A stretch of 7,604 nucleotides of DNA from Chloroflexota bacterium (GCA_021845945.1 JAJZRD010000189.1:1-7604); one strand, 5' to 3'. Shown: positions 1 to 5,735, numbered from the stretch's first letter. Notes: a model not told the origin generated them from the letters alone. Numbers and translations: made by a program.

Positions 1-115
1 GCGACGAGGGGGGGGGGTGGATTACCGGGGCCGACGCCGTCGGGGAGGGCGGCAGGGGGATCGAGGCTTCTTCCGCCGCGGGGTTCCCCTCGGGCGCGGG
101 ACGGCGGCGGAGGGG
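1..115. other. Low-complexity GC-rich stretch downstream of the regulator gene
   Basis: This stretch lies past the stop codon of the leftward regulator gene and contains a run of ten G at 8-17. Frames on both strands read open only because the composition is so GC-rich. The leftward translation is proline/alanine-rich without any family motif, and there is no ATG or GTG start on that strand here. A weak GC hairpin (around 74-91) lacks a T-tract, so I do not call it a terminator. It could be intergenic or the edge of a neighbouring gene beyond the window. Confidence 0.3.
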
Positions 116-928
116 CTACAGGGCCTTCACTATCTGGGCTATCTGTTGGAGCTTTAGCCGCACCTGGTAGGCCTGGAAGCCGATCTCGGAAACGGTGTTG
201 GCGATGGTGGCAAGCAGCCGGGTGATCAGGAATACCCTCTCCTCCCCAAACACAGGGACGCTGCCCATGGTCTGCAGCAGTTCGGAGGGAGCGAGGCCGC
301 ACTCCGCCGCCAGCCGCCCGGCCATAGCCGCGGCCCGCTCCGGATCCGGGCGTTCCGACCAGAACTGTCCTCCGACCACCAGCCCCATCCGTCTTCCGTG
401 CAGCTGCACGGGCGCCACGGCGTAGCCGATCCCAGCGTGGCAGAGGTGCACCTCCGGCTGCTCCTCCCTCACGTCGGCAAGGCTGGCCCACGAGGCGGAG
501 CAGCGTCGACGGAACTCACCGGAGGAGCGTCCGAGGCGGCAGAAGGCGCAGGCGTTCGATATGGTTGTCAGGGGGTCGCCGGCCAGGTCGATCACCAGGG
601 AGGCCACGCCCACGGCCTCGGCAAAGCCATCCTGGACGTTCTGAAGGCACACGGTGCTGACCAGGTCGGTCAGTCGAAGGGAGTGGTCCGGCACCTCAGC
701 CGAGGGGATCTCACCCGCCAGCGCCGGGACGGAGCAGGAGACCCCATCTGTGAGGCCCCGCTTGGCCTTTACCCCCTTCAGCCAATCCTGTACCTCTCGC
801 TCGGGGAACCTCCACTGGCCGCCGATCTTGATCCCCGGCAGTTCGCCCGCCTCCAGCATTCGATAGACGGTGATGCGGTCCACCTGGAGGATCTGCTGAA
901 GGTCTCTGGTGGTAAGAAGTCGATCCAC
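116..928 (-). CDS. PocR-domain one-component regulator with N-terminal excisionase-type HTH
   Basis: Predicted cytoplasmic DNA-binding sensor protein of 270 residues. Residues 1-52 form an excisionase/MerR-like helix-turn-helix (LTTRDLQQILQVDRITVYRM, then LPGIKIGGQWRF and a closing WL), the arrangement of 'helix-turn-helix domain' proteins. After a linker (about 53-85), residues 86-250 match the PocR sensory domain: LTDLVSTVCLQNVQDGFAEA, then cysteines 127, 130, 143 and 163 with a following His, and the GLVVGGQFW strand. In classical PocR proteins this domain precedes an AraC-type HTH. Here the HTH is N-terminal and of a different family, and the C-terminus ends in a plain helix. The GTG start at 928 is chosen because AGGAGG lies five bases upstream and the HTH begins immediately; an ATG at 991 would add 21 unconserved residues. 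The gene is divergent from a small cysteine-rich gene, a typical target arrangement. The ligand is unknown; the cysteines could bind metal or an iron-sulfur cluster (inference). Family assignment is firm, function is not. Confidence 0.88.
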   Translation of the reverse strand: MDRLLTTRDLQQILQVDRITVYRMLEAGELPGIKIGGQWRFPEREVQDWLKGVKAKRGLTDGVSCSVPALAGEIPSAEVPDHSLRLTDLVSTVCLQNVQDGFAEAVGVASLVIDLAGDPLTTISNACAFCRLGRSSGEFRRRCSASWASLADVREEQPEVHLCHAGIGYAVAPVQLHGRRMGLVVGGQFWSERPDPERAAAMAGRLAAECGLAPSELLQTMGSVPVFGEERVFLITRLLATIANTVSEIGFQAYQVRLKLQQIAQIVKAL

Positions 929-933
929 AAGCC

Positions 934-939
934 CCTCCT
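934..939 (-). promoter_or_regulatory. Ribosome binding site fixing the GTG start of the regulator
   Basis: The leftward strand reads AGGAGG here, five bases before the GTG at 928. This full-strength Shine-Dalgarno match decides for the GTG over the upstream ATG at 991. Confidence 0.75.
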
Positions 940-999
940 CTCCCCGAATTCTACCACAAGCCTCCCGCGACCGAGCAAGTCGATATGTCATGAGCGCAG

Positions 1000-1022
1000 T
1001 TGTTATATCTTGTCACAACAAG
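1000..1022. promoter_or_regulatory. Inverted repeats in the divergent gap, candidate operator
   Basis: An AT-rich island in an otherwise GC-rich gap holds two overlapping short dyads: CTTGT-4-ACAAG at 1009-1022 and TTGTT-12-AACAA at 1000-1021. It sits between the divergent regulator and the small cysteine-rich gene, just upstream of the rightward promoter candidate at 1046-1054, where an activator or repressor could touch both genes. The leftward strand also reads TATAAC at 1003-1008, a possible -10 for the regulator. Binding by the regulator is inference; dyads of five bases can arise by chance. Confidence 0.4.
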
Positions 1023-1045
1023 CTGGTGCATCCACTGCCCGGGTA

Positions 1046-1054
1046 TGGTATGCT
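1046..1054 (+). promoter_or_regulatory. Extended -10 promoter candidate for the small cysteine-rich gene
   Basis: TGG-TATGCT matches the extended -10 form (TGn then four of six consensus positions). No good -35 is visible at 16-18 bases upstream, consistent with an extended -10 or activator-dependent promoter. A start near 1061 would give a leader of about 94 bases. Confidence 0.35.
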
Positions 1055-1154
1055 CGGCTCCGCGGAAAACGGCTTGGCTGATGGTTGGCCGCCCGGCGCC
1101 CGAGGCTCAGCGTGGAGGCGACCCGACGTAGAGGTTGGGGGATAGGAGATGGAG

Positions 1155-1499
1155 ATGGACAAGATCTCGGTCGAGAACGCATGCTCCTTCGCACGCAGCA
1201 TGGACGAGGAGCTGTCCGATCCCGAGCAGTTCTTCCTGGCCACCAGCCAGTGGCTGAAGGAGAGCCAGCCGGTGGTGGCCAAGATCAGCTACGAGATGAG
1301 CGTGCGGCTTTGCGGCAAGGAGGCTCCCGCCGCTGCCGTGCAGGCGGTGGTAGGTTACGTGCTGCGGTTGTTGGAGCACAGCGAGGCGAATCACGACCTC
1401 CGCTGCCGCTGGGCCGGCGAACAGTGCCCCCACGTCAGCTTCCCTCTTGGCGAGCCCGAGGAGGGGCTCAGGAAGTACTGCTGCAAGCGGAACGACTAG
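1155..1499 (+). CDS. Small cysteine-rich protein of unknown function
   Basis: A 114-residue protein that I do not recognise. The ATG at 1155 is preferred over the in-frame ATG at 1149 because AGGAG (1144-1148) is six bases before the former and abuts the latter. The sequence looks genuinely coding: mixed composition, amphipathic helical stretches through about residue 76, no signal peptide and no membrane segment, so probably cytoplasmic and mostly helical. Six cysteines stand out: C10, C53, and a C-terminal cluster C84, C91, C109 and C110 with H93 nearby (CRWAGEQCPH, then KYCCKRND at the end). That cluster could hold a metal or an iron-sulfur cluster, or act in redox chemistry; this is inference. 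It is divergent from the PocR-domain regulator, whose sensory domain also carries four cysteines, so co-regulation is plausible. It ends five bases before the stop of the convergent chloride-channel remnant. Confidence 0.75.
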   Translation: MDKISVENACSFARSMDEELSDPEQFFLATSQWLKESQPVVAKISYEMSVRLCGKEAPAAAVQAVVGYVLRLLEHSEANHDLRCRWAGEQCPHVSFPLGEPEEGLRKYCCKRND

Positions 1500-1503
1500 C
1501 GGC

Positions 1504-1901
1504 TCAGGCCTGGAGGTCAATTCCCCGGCGGCTCAACCCGAGGCTGTAGATGGCGTGGGGGCTGAGGCGAAGGGCCAGGAATCGACTGGTCGCGCAGGCC
1601 AGGATCAGCGGCAGAGTCAGTGGGTAGCCGCCGGTCAGCTCCAGGGCGATAGCGACGGCGGTGATGGGGGCGTGGCAGGTGGCGGAGAAGACCGCCGCCA
1701 TTCCGACCAGGGCGTAAGCTCCGGAAGTCGCGACGGTCCACGGCAGAAGGGTGTGGAGCAGGATGCCCACGGTGCCACCAGGGCGGCGACCCCCGCCGAT
1801 AGCGCTGCCAGACCAAAGGCGCCGGCGCTGAACTCCTTCAGGATCACCTCTTGAGCGAAGAACAGGCCGGCCAGGGGTGCCATCCGGAGGGCAGGATGAT
1901 C
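1504..1901 (-). pseudogene. ClC-type chloride channel/transporter remnant, internally deleted and frameshifted
   Basis: Two ClC segments lie end to end on the leftward strand in different frames. The upstream piece (about 1778-1883) reads MAPLAGLFFAQEVILKEF and continues into an alanine-rich helix; this corresponds to the conserved NAPLAG...E region in the first half of ClC proteins. At about 1776-1779 the homology jumps frame to GILLHTLLP, GAYALVGMAAVF, HAPITAVAIALELTG and a tail IYSLGLSRRGIDL before the TGA at 1504. That is the late transmembrane part of ClC. The segment between them (roughly 150 residues by comparison with E. coli ClcA, including the GGxFxP region) and everything before NAPLAG (including the GREGP selectivity motif) is missing. 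No recognisable start or N-terminus lies further upstream to about 2106. The gene is dead, unless the deletion is an assembly artefact. The right-hand boundary is approximate. Confidence 0.85.
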
Positions 1902-2117
1902 GCGCAGCGATCCCGTGGACCGCGTGGAGTGGGGGACGTCCGGTCGAGGTGAGACACTGGGGGCGTCCTTCCTCGATATGAGTTCCTCTCCCATCGAAGG
2001 AAACCTCGCCTGTAGGAGATGATGCCGGCGCGGGAAATGCTGCGGCTGCAGCTGCACTCTGGCACCTCATCGGGTGGCGTTCAATCGTTTTCGACCGCAT
2101 CGCCACGGGGCTCGGGG

Positions 2118-2126
2118 TGCTACACT
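2118..2126 (+). promoter_or_regulatory. Extended -10 promoter candidate for the aldo/keto reductase
   Basis: TGC-TACACT gives a TGn extension plus four of six -10 positions, 46 bases before the start codon. No convincing -35 is present at the right distance. The 270 bases between the chloride-channel remnant and the reductase start show no other gene or structure that I can support. Confidence 0.35.
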
Positions 2127-2171
2127 GGCGGCAATGGGTCTCGAAGATCCTCGCCCTGGGAGGTGGGATGC

Positions 2172-3107
2172 ATGGAGCTGCGGAGGTTGGGTCGCACCGG
2201 CTTGAAGGTGTCGGCCGTCGGGTTGGGCGGGAACACCTTCGGAGCCACGGTGCAGGGGGAGGAGGCGGTGGCCGTGATCCGCCGCGCCCTGGATCTGGGG
2301 ATAACCTTCGTCGATACCGCCGACAACTACTCCAATGGCCGTTCCGAGGAACTGGTGGGCAGGGCCGTGGCCGGGCGGCGGGCCGAGGTGGTCATAGCGA
2401 CCAAGGTGGGCTGGGCGCTGCCCGCGGAGCATCGCGGCGGCCGCCTCTCCCGCCGGTGGATCATGCAGGCGGTGGAGGACTCCCTGCGTCGCCTGGGCAC
2501 CGACTACGTCGATCTCTACCAGGCCCACCGGCCCGACGACGAGACTCCCCTGGAGGAGACGTTGCGGGCCATGGACGACCTGGTGCACCAGGGAAAGGTG
2601 CGCTACATCGGCTGCTCCAACTACGCTGCCTGGCAGTTGGTCCAGGGGTTGGGGATCAGCCGGCAGGAAGGGTTGACCCCCTGGGTGTCGGTCCAACCCC
2701 GCTGGAACCTGCTGGAGGGACTGGACGATCCCCACCTGCTCCCCGCCTGCCGAAGCTTCGGCGTCGGGATCATCCCCTACACCCCGCTGGCCTCGGGCAT
2801 CCTCACCGGCAAGTATCGGCCGGGCGAGGCGCCTCAGGCGGGGACTCGGGCCGGTGACGTCCCTTCGGTGCGGCAGCGGCTCACCGAGGAGAAGTTGGCC
2901 GCCGTCGAGCGGCTGCGGCCCTGGGCCGGGGCGCGAGGCCACACCACAGGGGAGCTGGCTATCGCCTGGCTGTTGAGCCACCCCGAGGTCTCCACGGTGA
3001 TCGTGGGTGCCCGTTCGCCCCAGCAGGTGGAGGAGAACGTCCGGGCGTCCGAGTGGCGGCTCAGTCCGGAGGAGATGGAGGAAGCCCGGCAGCTGGTAAC
3101 GGGGTAA
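2172..3107 (+). CDS. Aldo/keto reductase family oxidoreductase
   Basis: A 311-residue NAD(P)H-dependent oxidoreductase, a normal length for the bacterial YajO/YhdN-like branch of the aldo/keto reductase superfamily; it would reduce aldehydes or ketones in the cytoplasm. The fold opens with MELRRLGRTGLKVSAVGLGG. The full catalytic tetrad is present: D48 and Y53 (FVDTADNYSNG), K78 (ATKVGW) and H119 (YQAHRPDD). Further family marks are GKVRYIGCSN (residues 141-150), the YTPLASGILTGKY loop (203-215) and the C-terminal cofactor-phosphate loop VIVGARSPQQVEENV (276-290). The ATG at 2172 is chosen because GGGAGGTGG lies 5-8 bases before it and the family N-terminus starts there; the frame stays open back to 2019 but without homology. 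The gene stands alone, with a chloride-channel remnant on one side and a peptidase remnant on the other. The substrate cannot be told from sequence. Confidence 0.95.
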   Translation: MELRRLGRTGLKVSAVGLGGNTFGATVQGEEAVAVIRRALDLGITFVDTADNYSNGRSEELVGRAVAGRRAEVVIATKVGWALPAEHRGGRLSRRWIMQAVEDSLRRLGTDYVDLYQAHRPDDETPLEETLRAMDDLVHQGKVRYIGCSNYAAWQLVQGLGISRQEGLTPWVSVQPRWNLLEGLDDPHLLPACRSFGVGIIPYTPLASGILTGKYRPGEAPQAGTRAGDVPSVRQRLTEEKLAAVERLRPWAGARGHTTGELAIAWLLSHPEVSTVIVGARSPQQVEENVRASEWRLSPEEMEEARQLVTG

Positions 3108-3124
3108 AGGGGTAAAGGGGATAA
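3101..3124 (+). repeat. Three tandem copies of an 8-base unit over the reductase stop codon
   Basis: GGGGTAAA occurs twice perfectly (3101-3108, 3109-3116) and once as GGGGATAA (3117-3124). The reductase TAA at 3105-3107 lies inside the first copy. The repeat ends two bases before the peptidase remnant begins, so it may mark a slippage or rearrangement edge. Confidence 0.7.
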
Positions 3125-3126
3125 GC

Positions 3127-3314
3127 GCGTTGCAGGCAGCTTCCAGAGCCATCGCCCGCATGCCGCTGGGCCGGATCGACCAGGAGACCACCGCCAACGT
3201 CGGGCTGATCCGGGTTGGTTCGGGCCGGAGGTGCCGGTGGTGGTGATGGCCCGGCGAGCCCTGGAGCGGACCTGTCCCCTGCGGCCCGTAGGTCTACGTG
3301 TCGATCCATATTGA
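3127..3314 (+). pseudogene. M20-family (peptidase T-like) peptidase remnant, two pieces in different frames
   Basis: From 3127 the first frame reads ASRAIARMPLGRIDQETTAN followed by VGLIR, which is the dimerisation-domain entry of M20 peptidase T-like enzymes (family form: AIARMPLGRIDEETTANIG). Around 3225-3230 the similarity moves to another frame: EVPVVVMARRALERTCPLRP, resembling the later family segment with a (V/A)RRALERxGL pattern that precedes the ATGGGSDAN metal-site region. That frame then stops at 3312-3314. The middle of the dimerisation domain, the whole N-terminal metal-binding half and the C-terminus are absent, so this is a non-functional fragment. The first piece is a confident match by eye; the second is weaker. 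The aligned stretch ends near 3290. Confidence 0.68.
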
Positions 3315-3339
3315 CAGCCGCCGGGTCGCCGTGTACATT
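3311..3339 (+). promoter_or_regulatory. Strong sigma-70-type promoter ahead of the M28 peptidase leader
   Basis: A perfect -35 (TTGACA, 3311-3316), an exact 17-base spacer and a -10 of TACATT (3334-3339, four of six) point rightward. The predicted start is near 3346. It overlaps the end of the peptidase remnant. It is the best promoter match in the window and would drive the M28 gene through a leader of about 430 bases. Confidence 0.65.
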
Positions 3340-3444
3340 CCCGTCACATTGAGATCGGTCCGGTCCACTCTCCGTGGAATGCCCAGGTCGTTCTCCTGCG
3401 CCCTTTCGGCGCGGTTGGTTGGACTTTTCCTCTGGCGATAAGGA

Positions 3445-3478
3445 CGGTCTCCCGTGGCGCTGCCGCTACGGGAGACCG
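3445..3478 (+). other. Strong perfect hairpin in the M28 leader
   Basis: CGGTCTCCCGT (3445-3455) pairs perfectly with ACGGGAGACCG (3468-3478). The stem can continue inward by G-T, G-C and C-G, leaving a six-base loop at 3459-3464. No T-run follows, so it is not a standard intrinsic terminator. It starts about 100 bases after the predicted transcription start. Confidence 0.7.
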
Positions 3479-3519
3479 CGCACCCCCTGAACGTAACCTT
3501 GCCTGGCAATGGCGCCATC

Positions 3520-3540
3520 GGTCCGGCAGTGCTGCCGACC
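3520..3540 (+). other. Second hairpin in the M28 leader
   Basis: CGGCA and TGCCG enclose a four-base GTGC loop, with flanking GGT and ACC able to pair around a single bulged C. No T-run follows. Confidence 0.5.
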
Positions 3541-3777
3541 ACGGGCCTGGGCCGGCCTGACGGTTTCGCTCGTTCCTCGCCCCACGGTCTCTCAGGGTCG
3601 CACCAAGGGGCTTCGCGCACCGCTGTTGTCTGGCGGTCTTCCTCTGTAGGCCGGTCGGCTTACGATCGGATGGTTTGCCCAGACCGAGGGCACGATGCGA
3701 TGGCTGTGCCCGCGGACGTTGGATTCCGGGTCACTTACTTACGCCACCTCTATGGCTCAACGTGGGAGGAGTGCACC

Positions 3778-5571
3778 ATGGCAGCGACCCCTTTGACCGG
3801 CGAGGAGAAGACCCTCGTCGATGCCGTTTCCACCGAGAAGCTCATGGACTCCACCAGGACCATCGCCCAGTGGGTCCGGCTCTCCGGCTCCCCCGAGGAG
3901 GCCCAGGCCTTCGATTGGATCGAGCGGCAGCTTCGGGAGTACGGGCTGGAGACCACCCGCTACGGCTTCCCTTCCCTGGTCTCGTGGCCCGAATCGGCCT
4001 CCCTTGCCGTGACTACCGCCGACGGAGAGACCCTTCAGATCCCCTGCCAAACCCATGCCTTCGCTGCCTCGACCGAGGAGGGAGGTCTGGAGGGCGAGCT
4101 GGTCTACGTCGGCATGGGCACCGAGGAGGAGCTGAAAAAGGTCGACGTGCGGGGCAAGGTAGTGCTGGTGGATGGCATCGTCGCCCAGAACCGAAACATG
4201 GTGGCGGAGCAGGCGGGGGTTGCCGGCTCCATCTGGATTGCGGGTAGCCGGCTCCACGAGCGGCTTCTGCTGCCCTCCTGGGGCACGCCGACGCCGGAAA
4301 CCGCCTCGCTCATTCCGAAGACCTCCTCGGTATCGGTGATCGGGACCGAGGGGGTTCGGATCAAGGCGGCGATGGAAAAGGGCCCGGCGCGGGTGAAGAT
4401 GCAGACGAAGGTGTTCCTCGGCTGGAAGCAGATCCCCATATTGATCGCCAACTTGCTGCCTCCCGCGGATGCACCGGAGGCGGACACCTTCGTCATGCTG
4501 AGCGGCCACGTGGACTCCTGGTACTACGGCGCCATGGACAACGGCAGCGCCAACGCTACTATGTTGGAGGTGAGCCGCCTCATGGCGCGGCGCCGGCCGA
4601 TGCTGCGCCGGGGGCTTAGGGTCGCCTTCTGGTCGGGCCACTCCCACGGGCGCTACGCCGGTTCGGGCTGGTACGCCGACAACTTCTGGCAGGAGCTGCA
4701 CGATCGCTGCGTCGCCCACGTCAACGTCGACTCCACCGGCGCCAAGGACGCGACGGTGCTCTCTCAGGGCAACAGCATGGAGGAGTTGCGCCCCTTCGCC
4801 AGCGACGCCATCGAGCAGATCGCCGGCCAGCGGCTGGATCGCTGCCGCTACGGTCGCTCGGGCGACCAGTCCTTCTGGGGACACGGCATCCCTGCCATGC
4901 TGATGTCCCTTTCGGAGCAAGCCCCCGAGAACGCCGACCCCGTCTTGCTGGCCCTCCACCACCAGATCGCGGGCGGTCAGAGCAAGAGCGGTGGTCTGGG
5001 ATGGTGGTGGCACACCCCCGAGGACACCGTCGACAAGATCGATCCCGATTTCCTCCGGCGGGATACCAGCATCTACTCCCTGATGGTCTACCGGCTGTGC
5101 ACCCTTCCCCTCCTGCCTCTGGATTACACGGCCGTCGTCGCAGAGATGAAGGTCGATCTCGCCAAGCTTCGGGAGAAGGCCGGTGGGCAGTTCGACTTCT
5201 CTCCGGTAACCGGCCAGTTGGCGGCTCTGGAGTCTGCGGTGGGGAGGCTGCAGCGCCGGATCGTGGAGATCCAGCGGTCGGGAGTCCCCGACGATAGCGT
5301 TCGGCTCGAGGTCAATCGCTGCCTGGTGAAGTTGGGCCGCGCCATCATTCCGGTGGATTACACCCGTTCCGGCCCCTTCGACCAGGACCTGGCCATTCCC
5401 ACTCAACCTCTGCCGGGGCTCCAACCGGCCGCGAAGCTGGCCTCCATGGATCCGGCCAGCGACCAATATCAGTTTCTGCGGACTCGACTGGTGCGGGAGC
5501 GGAACCGGGTCGTCCACGGCCTGGTGGAGGCGACCCGGGCGGTGGAGGAGACCCTGGCGACCCTGGAATAG
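3778..5571 (+). CDS. M28-family metallopeptidase (PA-domain type) with altered active-site motif
   Basis: A 597-residue protein, probably a zinc exopeptidase or amidohydrolase of family M28 related to the glutamate carboxypeptidase II/IAP aminopeptidase group. No signal peptide or membrane segment is visible, so it should act in the cytoplasm. Residues about 100-215 resemble a PA-type insert (LVYVGMGTEEELKKVDVRGK, VVLVDG). The catalytic domain runs about 220-445. Metal ligands by family comparison: H244 (LSGHVDSW), bridging D254 (GAMDNGSANA), D318 (HVNVDSTG) and H412 (WWWHTPEDT). The usual Glu-Glu pair (catalytic base plus zinc ligand, as in DAEEFGLLGS) is replaced by S289-H290 in FWSGHSHGRYAGSGWYAD. 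Residues 450-597 form a helical C-terminal extension. The ATG at 3778 is set by GGGAGGAG six bases upstream. The next gene is a peptide-type binding lipoprotein, suggesting hydrolysis of an imported substrate. The long leader upstream suggests post-transcriptional control (inference). Exact substrate unknown. Confidence 0.9.
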   Translation: MAATPLTGEEKTLVDAVSTEKLMDSTRTIAQWVRLSGSPEEAQAFDWIERQLREYGLETTRYGFPSLVSWPESASLAVTTADGETLQIPCQTHAFAASTEEGGLEGELVYVGMGTEEELKKVDVRGKVVLVDGIVAQNRNMVAEQAGVAGSIWIAGSRLHERLLLPSWGTPTPETASLIPKTSSVSVIGTEGVRIKAAMEKGPARVKMQTKVFLGWKQIPILIANLLPPADAPEADTFVMLSGHVDSWYYGAMDNGSANATMLEVSRLMARRRPMLRRGLRVAFWSGHSHGRYAGSGWYADNFWQELHDRCVAHVNVDSTGAKDATVLSQGNSMEELRPFASDAIEQIAGQRLDRCRYGRSGDQSFWGHGIPAMLMSLSEQAPENADPVLLALHHQIAGGQSKSGGLGWWWHTPEDTVDKIDPDFLRRDTSIYSLMVYRLCTLPLLPLDYTAVVAEMKVDLAKLREKAGGQFDFSPVTGQLAALESAVGRLQRRIVEIQRSGVPDDSVRLEVNRCLVKLGRAIIPVDYTRSGPFDQDLAIPTQPLPGLQPAAKLASMDPASDQYQFLRTRLVRERNRVVHGLVEATRAVEETLATLE

Positions 5572-5591
5572 CTGGCGGGAGGGCGGATTAT

Positions 5592-5660
5592 GGGAGGGCG
5601 AGGCTCCAGCCGAGCCGCCCGGGCAATGGCTACGCGGCTCGCCAGGAGGCTCGCCCTCCC
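5592..5660. repeat. REPIN-like 69-base imperfect palindrome
   Basis: Two inverted arms of 27 bases (5592-5618 and 5634-5660) match at 24 of 27 positions. Pairing is GGGAGGGCGAG with CTCGCCCTCCC, a G-G mismatch, CTCC with GGAG, a 4x4 internal loop, then GAGCCGC with GCGGCTC around a 15-base loop at 5619-5633. The outer nine bases of the left arm, GGGAGGGCG, also occur directly at 5577-5585. The right arm contains a direct repeat GGCTCGCC (5637-5644 and 5648-5655). The two-arm layout resembles REP doublets (REPINs) mobilised by RAYT transposases; no RAYT gene is in the window. No T-tract follows, so it is not an ordinary terminator, though it could still shield or stop the M28 transcript. Confidence 0.75.
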
Positions 5661-5735
5661 GGACCTCGCGTTTTGGCCTCGGCCTTTCAGGGTTCTCGCG
5701 GCAATCGTCGATAGTTCTCAGTGAAGGGGGAAACG

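Larger units (their letters stand above)
3346..3777 (+). other. Long hairpin-rich untranslated leader or small RNA region
   Basis: These 430 bases between the predicted transcription start and the M28 start codon hold no credible gene. The M28 frame stays open back to 3454, but the translation there is Arg/Ser/Gly-rich with no family resemblance, and the only good ribosome binding site is at 3764-3771. Several local hairpins are visible: GCGCC/GGCGC at 3398-3412, an 11-14 bp stem at 3445-3478, and CGGCA/TGCCG extended by GGT/ACC at 3520-3540. I tried to fit it to T-box, SAM, cobalamin, glycine, c-di-GMP, tmRNA, SRP, RNase P and 6S patterns and none fits. It may be an unrecognised cis-regulatory leader, a separate small RNA, or simply a long spacer. 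Confidence 0.4.

Noticed and set aside
8..17. Run of ten G as a phase-variable tract
   Set aside because: It lies in no recognisable gene or promoter and is at the window edge; a sequencing or composition effect is as likely.
398..1081. Long rightward open frame opposite the PocR-domain regulator
   Set aside because: Its translation has no family motif and mirrors the GC-rich coding pattern of the leftward gene, which has clear HTH and PocR motifs.
2067..3197. 376-codon leftward open frame opposite the aldo/keto reductase
   Set aside because: It is an antisense shadow of a gene with a complete catalytic tetrad; composition is Pro/Gly/His-biased with no recognisable domain.
3589..3596. CTCTCAGG, reminiscent of the glycine riboswitch core
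   Set aside because: The partner elements of the glycine aptamer (GGAGAG and the CGAAGGGGC-type segment) are absent at the expected spacing.
3454..3777. Upstream in-frame extension of the M28 protein by 108 residues
   Set aside because: No ribosome binding site at 3454, the start lies within a hairpin, and the added residues do not look like a folded domain or signal peptide.
3757..5517. 586-codon leftward open frame opposite the M28 peptidase
   Set aside because: It is an antisense shadow caused by GC-rich codon use; the sense strand carries the M28 metal motifs and a strong ribosome binding site.
5592..5660. Intrinsic terminator of the M28 gene
   Set aside because: The stem is strong but no T-tract follows 5660; the two-arm repeat structure fits a REPIN-like element better.
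5686..5715. Sigma-70 promoter for the binding-protein gene (TTCAGG, 18 bases, GATAGT)
   Set aside because: The -35 matches only three of six positions, so chance explains it in a region this size.
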